Positions 1 through 4,455 of a DNA stretch of 6,811 nucleotides are shown in pieces; the stretch's first letter is position 1, and each line of letters opens with the position of its first letter. Made by a program: the position numbers and the translations under genes. Under the pieces are notes generated by a model, which searched no databases, had not been told where the DNA came from, and saw only the letters and a program-made list of their open reading frames with translations. The DNA lies in contig JAEWIK010000304.1 in the NCBI GenBank assembly GCA_023387135.1, positions 1-6,811 of the forward strand, in the 5' to 3' direction. This DNA is from Actinomycetes bacterium. GTDB taxonomy: Bacteria > Actinomycetota > Actinomycetes > Propionibacteriales > Propionibacteriaceae.

Positions 1-51
1 GTGTGGGGGGTGTGAGTGCCGGGGGACGAGTGGAGTCTTCCGGTGGTTGCG

Positions 52-1128
52 TCACGAGCCGTCGGCCTCCGGCTGAGCGTCCCGCTCCTCGTGGTGGACC
101 GGCTGGTCGGCGGGAGCCGTCCGCGCCGTCCCGGCGACCGAGGCCGACAACGCCTCGAGCTGGTCGACGACCGCCTGGCGGCGCATGGTCAGGGTCTTGA
201 TCTCGCGCTGCAGGGTCTCCACCTGCCCGGACGCCGCCTCGTTGGCCTCGAAGATGATCCGCGCCGCCTCATGACGCGCAGCCTCTATCACGCGTTCAGC
301 CTCCTGCTGCCCCGCCCCGACTATTCCTGCCGCTTCGGCGCGTGCCGCCTCACGTCGCTGGTCGGCGGTGACGGCGTCGGCGTCCATTCGAGCACGATAC
401 TCGCCTGCCTGCTGCTGCGCGACGGCAACCATCGTGTCGATCTCGGAGCGTGCCCTGTCGCGTGCCGCGGCGGTCTCGGCGAGCGCCTCCGCTCGTGCGC
501 GAGCCAGCTCGGCGGACTGCTCGGCCGCCCTCGTCTCGGCCTCGGTCGTGAGCCGGGCTGCCTCCGCCGACGCCGCCTCGATCATGGCCTGGGCCTGCAG
601 GCGTGCCTGCTCGACCTGCGCGGCCGCGTCGTGCTGGGCTGCTGCGCGCAGGGCGGCGATCTCCGCCTTCGCGGCGTCCAGTTCGGCGGCGGTCTGCTCG
701 CCCAGGCGCTGTCGCAGCAGGTCGAGATCGGCAGACGAGGCGGCGCCGGCGACGTCGAGGTCGTGGTGGGCCTCGTGGGTGAGCCGAGTCCTCTCGGCGG
801 CGGACTCGGCGCGGATCCTGTCGGCCTCGGCCCGCGCCGCCTGGACGATCTCGGCGGCCTGGGCCTCGGCGGCGGTCAGCAGGGTGCGGGTGTGCGATCC
901 GAGCCGTGCGTAGTCGGTGTGATCGGCGACGGCATTCGCGGCGGCCAGCCTGTAGTGGGCCTCGCGCAACTCGTCCAGGGCCCTGGCGAGCTTCGCCTCG
1001 ACCTCCTTGACGTACGCGTCGACCGACCCGCGATCGTAACCCCGGATGGCATGCGGGAAGTTGCCCGCTGCCGTGGCGGTCTCCTCGAACAGATCGAGAC
1101 CTGCTTCCTCGTCAAGAGGGTAGGACAC
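52..1128 (-). CDS. DivIVA-domain coiled-coil protein (probable polar/septal cytoskeletal scaffold)
   Basis: This encodes a 358-residue protein. Residues 24-47 (FPHAIRGYDRGSVDAYVKEV and following) match the N-terminal DivIVA/Wag31 signature, an aromatic and RGY turn followed by a VDxxxxxVExxL helix. Residues about 85-330 are almost uninterrupted Ala/Glu/Arg-rich coiled coil with repeated ARAEADRIRAE-like units. The tail (331-358) is polar and acidic, and there is no membrane segment or signal peptide. DivIVA-family proteins bind curved membrane at poles and septa and recruit wall-growth machinery; that role here is inferred. I chose the GTG at 1128-1126 because GAAAGGA lies 6 nt upstream and the DivIVA motif follows soon after; the frame stays open to 1344, but only by running through the epimerase gene. 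It lies 88 bp downstream of the epimerase. From memory, Streptomyces coelicolor has scy and filP (coiled-coil polarity proteins) beside its epimerase, so this may be their counterpart. A general DivIVA-like protein is the alternative. Confidence 0.85.
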   Translation of the reverse strand: MSYPLDEEAGLDLFEETATAAGNFPHAIRGYDRGSVDAYVKEVEAKLARALDELREAHYRLAAANAVADHTDYARLGSHTRTLLTAAEAQAAEIVQAARAEADRIRAESAAERTRLTHEAHHDLDVAGAASSADLDLLRQRLGEQTAAELDAAKAEIAALRAAAQHDAAAQVEQARLQAQAMIEAASAEAARLTTEAETRAAEQSAELARARAEALAETAAARDRARSEIDTMVAVAQQQAGEYRARMDADAVTADQRREAARAEAAGIVGAGQQEAERVIEAARHEAARIIFEANEAASGQVETLQREIKTLTMRRQAVVDQLEALSASVAGTARTAPADQPVHHEERDAQPEADGS

Positions 1129-1134
1129 GATCGA

Positions 1135-1141
1135 TCCTTTC
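1135..1141 (-). promoter_or_regulatory. Ribosome binding site of the DivIVA-like gene
   Basis: On the minus strand the sequence is GAAAGGA, then TCGATC, then GTG. The 6-nt spacer and the purine-rich core fix the GTG at 1128 as the start of the coiled-coil gene. The upstream edge of the site touches the 3' arm of an inverted repeat at 1141-1147. Confidence 0.65.
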
Positions 1142-1210
1142 TCACCGGTGGGGGGTGGCGCCAGGTCGGCGAGCGCCCCTGACGCCCTCATGCTACCCGC
1201 CCACGGTGAG
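1141..1210 (-). promoter_or_regulatory. Structured leader between epimerase and DivIVA-like gene (nested inverted repeats)
   Basis: Read on the minus strand, CTCACCG (1210-1204) is exactly complementary to CGGTGAG (1147-1141), which borders the ribosome site. Inside this outer pair, GGGGCGC (1179-1173) pairs with GCGCC-A-CCCC (1160-1151), with one bulged A and an 11-nt loop. The perfect palindrome CACCGGTG lies at 1143-1150. There is no T run, so this is not a clear intrinsic terminator. It could be a transcript fold affecting translation of the coiled-coil gene, a weak terminator for the epimerase, or a chance product of high GC. Confidence 0.3.
1190..1195 (-). promoter_or_regulatory. Possible -10 element for the DivIVA-like gene
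   Basis: The minus strand reads TAGCAT, which fits the actinobacterial TANNNT -10 pattern. It would give a leader of roughly 55 nt before the GTG at 1128. No good -35 is visible 17 bp upstream (the closest is GATTCA), so this is only a candidate for a separate promoter; the gene may instead be transcribed from the upstream genes. Confidence 0.25.
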
Positions 1211-1216
1211 GCTGAA

Positions 1217-1660
1217 TCAGTCGGCAGCAGGCTCCACGAGTTCGAGCAGGATGCCGCCGACGTCCTTCGGGTGAGCGAAGTTGATCCGCGAGCCGGCGGT
1301 GCCGCGACGCGGTGCGTCGTAGAGCAGGCGAACGCCGCGCTCACGCAGGGTCTCGCTGACCTTGTCGAGGTCCGCGACGCGGTAAGCGACCTGCTGGATG
1401 CCGCCCTTGCCGCCGTTGCGCTCGATCCACTTGGCGATCGTGCTCTCGGGGTTCAGGGGGGCCAGCAACTGGACCTGCGCGTTCTCGGCGAGCTGGTCGC
1501 CGGTGCCGATCATCGCCTCTTCGACGCCCTGTTCCTCGTTGAATTCGCGGTGCAGGACGCGCCAACCGAGCACCTCGGTGTGGAACTTGATGGCGTCGTC
1601 GAGGTTCAGCACGGCGTAGCCGACGTGGTCGATGCAGATGAAGAGATCGTTATTGCTCAT
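1217..1660 (-). CDS. mce: Methylmalonyl-CoA epimerase
   Basis: The 147-residue product is a glyoxalase/VOC-fold enzyme that interconverts (2R)- and (2S)-methylmalonyl-CoA. This step joins methylmalonyl-CoA mutase to transcarboxylase or propionyl-CoA carboxylase in propionate formation or breakdown. The start MSNNDLFICIDHVGYA is nearly that of the 148-residue Propionibacterium shermanii enzyme, and the blocks PESTIAKW, LRERGVRLLYD, RINFAHPK and LLELV match the family throughout. By alignment from memory, metal ligands His12, Gln64 and Glu140 are kept, as is the catalytic pair Glu48/Glu140. The fourth ligand (His91 in P. shermanii) is replaced by Gln90 in GGIQQVAYRV. The ATG at 1660 is preceded by GGAAGG with an 8-nt spacer. 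The gene starts 45 bp after the phosphoglucomutase stop and precedes the coiled-coil gene, all on one strand. A close VOC relative with another acyl-CoA substrate is possible but less likely. Confidence 0.93.
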   Translation of the reverse strand: MSNNDLFICIDHVGYAVLNLDDAIKFHTEVLGWRVLHREFNEEQGVEEAMIGTGDQLAENAQVQLLAPLNPESTIAKWIERNGGKGGIQQVAYRVADLDKVSETLRERGVRLLYDAPRRGTAGSRINFAHPKDVGGILLELVEPAAD

Positions 1661-1687
1661 GGGTCCAGCCTTCCATATCGTGGACCC
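1661..1687 (-). promoter_or_regulatory. Perfect inverted repeat holding the epimerase ribosome site in its loop
   Basis: On the minus strand, GGGTCCA (1687-1681) and TGGACCC (1667-1661) are perfect 7-bp complements separated by 13 nt. The 13-nt loop contains GGAAGG (1674-1669), the likely Shine-Dalgarno sequence, and the 3' arm ends at the base before the ATG at 1660. As RNA this would be a hairpin presenting the ribosome site in its loop. As DNA, the arm centres lie 20 bp apart, about two helical turns, so it could equally be an operator for a dimeric regulator. There is no T run to suggest a terminator for pgm. Confidence 0.45.
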
Positions 1688-1705
1688 CCGCGTTGCCGGT
1701 TAGGG

Positions 1706-3343
1706 CTACGTGAGCACGGCATTCACCACTTCTCGCGCCTGCTGCTGGACCTCGGACAGATGATCAGGACCCTTCAGCGATTCGGCGTAGATCTTGTAGA
1801 CGTTCTCGGTCCCCGACGGGCGTGCGGCGAACCACGCCGACTCGGTGACCACCTTCAGGCCGCCGATCGCCGCACCGTTGCCCGGCGCGTTCGTGAGGGT
1901 CGCGGTGATGGGCTCGCCGGCGAGTTCGGTCGCCGTGACGTCGCTGGGGGAGAGGCGCGCGAGCTTCGCCTTCTGCTCGCGGGTGGCGGGGGCGTCCACC
2001 CTGGCGTAGCTCGATGCGCCGTGCCTGGCCTCGAGCTCGGCGTAGAGCTCGCTGGGCGACTTGCCGGTGACCGCCTTGATCTCGGACGCGAGCAGCGCCA
2101 GCAGGATGCCGTCCTTGTCGGTCGTCCACGTCGCGCCGTCGCGGGCGAGGAACGACGCTCCCGCCGACTCCTCGCCGCCGAAGCCGAGCGCTCCGCTCAT
2201 GAGACCCGGCACGAACCACTTGAACCCGACCGGCACCTCGACGAGCTTCCTGCCGAGCTCGGCGGCGACCTTGTCGATCAGCGAGGAGGAGACCAGCGTC
2301 TTGCCGACGCCGGCGTCGTGGCGCCACCCCGGACGGTGTCCGAACAGGTACTCGATGGCGACGGCGAGGTAGGCGTTCGGGTTCATCAGCCCGGCGTCGG
2401 GGGTGACGATGCCGTGCCTGTCGGAGTCTGCATCGTTGCCGGTGGAGATGTCGTAGGCGTCCCGGTTCTTGATGAGGCTCGCCATCGCGTACTGCGACGA
2501 GCAGTCCATCCTGATCTTGCCGTCCCAGTCGAGCGTCATGAAGCGCCAGGTGGGGTCGACTGTCGGGTTGATCACCGTGAGGTCGAGCCCGAGCCGTTCC
2601 CCGATGTACTGCCAGTACTGGACCGACGCGCCGCCCAGCGGGTCGGCACCGATGTGGACCCCCGCCGACGCGATGGCGTCCAGGTCGAGCGCGTTGCGCA
2701 GGTCCTCGCAGTACGCGGTCAGGTAGTCGACGCGGGTCACGTCGTGCCGGGCACGTTCGTACGCGACCCGCGCGATCGAGCCGGGATCGCGCAGCAGGTC
2801 GTTGGCCCGCCCGGCGATCCACCCCGTCGCGTCGGTGTCGGCGGGGCCGCCGTGCGGCGGGTTGTACTTGAAGCCGCCGTCGCGCGGCGGGTTGTGCGAG
2901 GGAGTGACGACGATGCCGTCGGCGCGCGGTCCTGCGTGGTCGCGGTTGTAGACGATGATCGCCCGGGAGACGGACGGCGTCGGGGTGAAGTCCTCGTCGC
3001 GCTCGGCCCGCACGTCGACGTCGTGCGCGCGCAGCACCTCGATGGCGGTGCGCCAGGCGGGGCCGGAGAGGGCGTGGGTGTCCTTGCCGATGTAGAGCGG
3101 TCCCGTCACTCCCTGTGAGGCCCTGTACTCCACGATCGCCTGCGTCGTCGCGGCGATGTGGGAGTCGTTGAAGGCGGTGTCCAGGCTCGACCCGCGGTGG
3201 CCCGAGGTGCCGAAGACCACCTGCTGGTCGGGATTGTCGGGGTCGGGCACCAGGTCGTAGTAGGCGGCGACCAGCTTGTCGACATCGATCAGGTCCTCAG
3301 GCAGTGCTACCTGCCCGGCGCGTTCATGAGCCATGGCGTCCAT
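1706..3343 (-). CDS. pgm: Phosphoglucomutase (alpha-D-glucose phosphate-specific)
   Basis: This 545-residue cytoplasmic enzyme interconverts glucose-1-phosphate and glucose-6-phosphate through a phosphoserine intermediate. It links glycogen, trehalose and nucleotide-sugar synthesis to glycolysis and the pentose phosphate routes. Every hallmark of the E. coli Pgm subfamily is present: FGTSGHRGS near residues 44-52, catalytic Ser149 in TPSHNPP, the metal loop NDADSDRHG (Asp304, Asp306, Asp308), the sugar loop GFGGEESAG (387-395) and the phosphate loop RPSGTENVYKIY (508-519). The length equals the E. coli enzyme almost exactly. I chose the ATG at 3343 because AGGGA lies 9 nt upstream. The ATG three codons later (3334), beginning MAHERAGQ like the E. 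coli protein, is an equally reasonable start. The frame stays open upstream to 3496. It heads the minus-strand group, 45 bp before the epimerase, and is divergent from the thioredoxin/TPR gene. Confidence 0.95.
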   Translation of the reverse strand: MDAMAHERAGQVALPEDLIDVDKLVAAYYDLVPDPDNPDQQVVFGTSGHRGSSLDTAFNDSHIAATTQAIVEYRASQGVTGPLYIGKDTHALSGPAWRTAIEVLRAHDVDVRAERDEDFTPTPSVSRAIIVYNRDHAGPRADGIVVTPSHNPPRDGGFKYNPPHGGPADTDATGWIAGRANDLLRDPGSIARVAYERARHDVTRVDYLTAYCEDLRNALDLDAIASAGVHIGADPLGGASVQYWQYIGERLGLDLTVINPTVDPTWRFMTLDWDGKIRMDCSSQYAMASLIKNRDAYDISTGNDADSDRHGIVTPDAGLMNPNAYLAVAIEYLFGHRPGWRHDAGVGKTLVSSSLIDKVAAELGRKLVEVPVGFKWFVPGLMSGALGFGGEESAGASFLARDGATWTTDKDGILLALLASEIKAVTGKSPSELYAELEARHGASSYARVDAPATREQKAKLARLSPSDVTATELAGEPITATLTNAPGNGAAIGGLKVVTESAWFAARPSGTENVYKIYAESLKGPDHLSEVQQQAREVVNAVLT

Positions 3344-3489
3344 CTTGCCGCGTCCCTGCGGGACAAGGCGAGGGTCGCAGCCGATCGCTGGGGACGCCGG
3401 ACCGGGCCGGGGGGCGGCGTCCGGGGTGGTGGCGCTCTCGGACGTCGGCTCGTCGGACTCCATTTCGGCGGAGGTGACACAATGCTCGG
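3344..3489. promoter_or_regulatory. Divergent intergenic region between pgm and the thioredoxin/TPR gene
   Basis: These 146 bp lie between two divergent genes and must contain at least the rightward promoter, and probably the leftward one. Rightward, CACAAT (3478-3483) is a plausible -10. Leftward, I see no convincing -10/-35 pair for pgm. The middle (about 3385-3430) is very G-rich on the plus strand. The pgm reading frame stays open across the whole region, so a longer Pgm cannot be excluded from sequence alone. Confidence 0.5.
3352..3364 (-). promoter_or_regulatory. Small hairpin over the pgm ribosome site
   Basis: On the minus strand GTCCC-GCA-GGGAC forms a perfect 5-bp stem with a 3-nt loop. 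Its 3' arm contains most of AGGGA, the only Shine-Dalgarno-like sequence correctly spaced (9 nt) from the ATG at 3343. If it forms in the transcript it would hide this site. The stem is short and the DNA GC-rich, so it may be chance. Confidence 0.25.
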
Positions 3490-3493
3490 GTGA
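3470..3493 (+). promoter_or_regulatory. Start region of the thioredoxin/TPR gene: -10-like element or coupled three-codon leader
   Basis: Two readings compete. First, CACAAT (3478-3483) resembles a -10 hexamer and lies 6 nt before the GTG at 3490, the spacing expected of a leaderless transcript. Second, GGAGG (3470-3474) is a strong Shine-Dalgarno placed 7 nt before an ATG at 3482 that opens a three-codon frame (Met-Leu-Gly-stop). Its TGA (3491-3493) overlaps the GTG in the GTGA pattern typical of translational coupling. GGAGG is too far (15 nt) to serve the GTG directly. An 8-bp direct repeat, GGTGACAC (3473-3480 and 3489-3496), spans the start. Confidence 0.4.
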
Positions 3494-4377
3494 CACCCGC
3501 CGCCTTCAATCCCTCCCGAGCCATGGACCTCTCAGGCATCGCCGCCCAGGCGAAGGCGGTCCCGCCGCCGCCAGGTGCCAGCTACGTCCTCGAGATCGAC
3601 GAGCGCTCCTTCGACGCCACGATGCAGCTCTCCGTGAAGCACCCCGTGGTGCTCGAGCTGTACTCGCCGAGGGCGAACGCGCAGGCGCTCTCGGACGACC
3701 TCGCCGAGCTCGCCAACGCTGCCGCCGGCAAGTACCTGCTGGCGAGGGTGAACGTCGACGCGTCCCCGCAGATAGCCCAGGCCTTCGGCGTCCAGGCGGT
3801 GCCGACGGTGCTCGGCGTCGTGGGCGGCCAGCTCGCCCCGCTCTTCCAGGGCACCCGTCCCAAGGCGGAGATCGAGGCCATCCTCGGACAGCTCCTGCAG
3901 GCGGCAGCCGGCGCGGGCGTCGTCGGACGCGCCGACCCTGCCAGCGTGGACGAGAACGCGGGACCCGACCCGCGGTTCGCGGACGCCGACGCGGCGCTGG
4001 AGAAGGGCGACTTCGCCCAGGCCGTGGCCGAGTTCGACAAGATCCTCGCCCAGACCCCCAACGACCCCGAGGCCAAGGCAGGACGCGCCCAGGCCTCCCT
4101 GCTGGTGCGGCTCGGAGCCCTCGACCCGGCGTCGGTGCTCGCCAGGGCCGCCGAGGCGCCCGAGGACGTCGACGTGCAGTCCGCGGCGGCCGACATCGAA
4201 CTGGCGGGCGGAAACCCCGCCGCCGCCTTCGAGCGGCTCATCGGGGCCATCAGGCTGGCCACAGGGCAGGACAAGGAGCGGCTGCGGCTGCGCGTGCTCG
4301 AGCTGTTCGAGACTGTCGGCCAGTCAGACCCGGCGGTGCTCAAGGCCAGGCGCGACCTGATGAGCGCCCTGTTCTAA
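3490..4377 (+). CDS. ybbN: Thioredoxin-fold TPR protein, YbbN/CnoX-like (redox-inactive active site)
   Basis: The 295-residue product has an N-terminal thioredoxin fold (about 33-137) and a TPR-like helical C-terminal half (about 162-295). The helix pair DADAALEKGDFAQAVAEFDK opens that half, and it ends in the family's characteristic closing block, LFETVGQSDPAVLKARRDLM followed by SALF. The thioredoxin cis-proline is present in VQAVPTV (Pro105), but the CGPC site is replaced by ANAQ (62-65, in YSPRANAQAL), so it cannot do dithiol chemistry. E. coli YbbN/CnoX is a chaperone that hands clients to GroEL and DnaK; a similar holdase or adaptor role is inferred here. From memory, Mycobacterium tuberculosis Rv1324 is the same type and also lies near a methylmalonyl-CoA epimerase. 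I chose the GTG at 3490 because relatives have a short tail before the conserved MDLSGI-like block; the ATG at 3523 (MDLSGI) is an alternative without a ribosome site. It is cytoplasmic, with no signal peptide. Confidence 0.9.
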   Translation: MTPAAFNPSRAMDLSGIAAQAKAVPPPPGASYVLEIDERSFDATMQLSVKHPVVLELYSPRANAQALSDDLAELANAAAGKYLLARVNVDASPQIAQAFGVQAVPTVLGVVGGQLAPLFQGTRPKAEIEAILGQLLQAAAGAGVVGRADPASVDENAGPDPRFADADAALEKGDFAQAVAEFDKILAQTPNDPEAKAGRAQASLLVRLGALDPASVLARAAEAPEDVDVQSAAADIELAGGNPAAAFERLIGAIRLATGQDKERLRLRVLELFETVGQSDPAVLKARRDLMSALF

Positions 4378-4396
4378 CCCGCGCCGCGGGCCCGCG
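4378..4396 (+). terminator. GC-rich alternative hairpins just after the thioredoxin/TPR stop codon
   Basis: Directly after the TAA, CCCGC (4378-4382) can pair with GCGGG (4386-4390) across a 3-nt loop. The same GCGGG can instead pair with the following CCCGC as part of the perfect 12-bp palindrome CGCGGGCCCGCG (4385-4396). The two folds exclude each other. There is no T tract, so this is at best a non-canonical actinobacterial terminator. Its position between two likely separate transcription units supports that reading weakly. Confidence 0.3.
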
Positions 4397-4422
4397 TCCG
4401 CCGCGTCCACCGGCGTGCCCTG

Positions 4423-4449
4423 TTGCGGGGCGCGCGAGTTGGTTACCGT
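4423..4449 (+). promoter_or_regulatory. Candidate promoter for a leaderless phosphoketolase transcript
   Basis: TACCGT (4444-4449) matches the TANNNT -10 pattern and ends 6 nt before the ATG at 4456, so transcription would start at or next to the A of the ATG. TTGCGG (4423-4428) is a weak -35 with a 15-bp spacer. No Shine-Dalgarno sequence is visible before the ATG, which fits a leaderless message. The geometry is the same as at the thioredoxin/TPR gene. Confidence 0.45.
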
Positions 4450-4455
4450 GGCGGC

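Noticed and set aside
1..51. Terminator after the coiled-coil gene
   Set aside because: I found no hairpin with a usable stem or T run in these 51 bases; the real end may lie outside the window.
600..1000. Repeated GCC/GAG-rich units that look like a tandem repeat
   Set aside because: They are the DNA of the Ala/Glu/Arg coiled coil; the copies are not identical and have no fixed period that I can see by eye.
16..1182. A 388-codon plus-strand open frame
   Set aside because: It mirrors the coiled-coil gene on the other strand. The minus-strand product has a DivIVA signature and a regular coiled coil; this one is Gly/Leu/Arg-rich with no domain.
1129..1344. 72-codon upstream extension of the coiled-coil gene
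   Set aside because: It would run through the 3' part of the epimerase in another frame and adds a Ser/Thr/Arg-rich stretch foreign to the family; the GTG at 1128 has a proper ribosome site.
1148..3118. A 656-codon plus-strand open frame
   Set aside because: It is antisense to the epimerase and phosphoglucomutase, both of which have unmistakable family motifs. Its translation is Arg/Gly/Val/Asp-rich with no recognisable domain, as expected from third-position GC bias.
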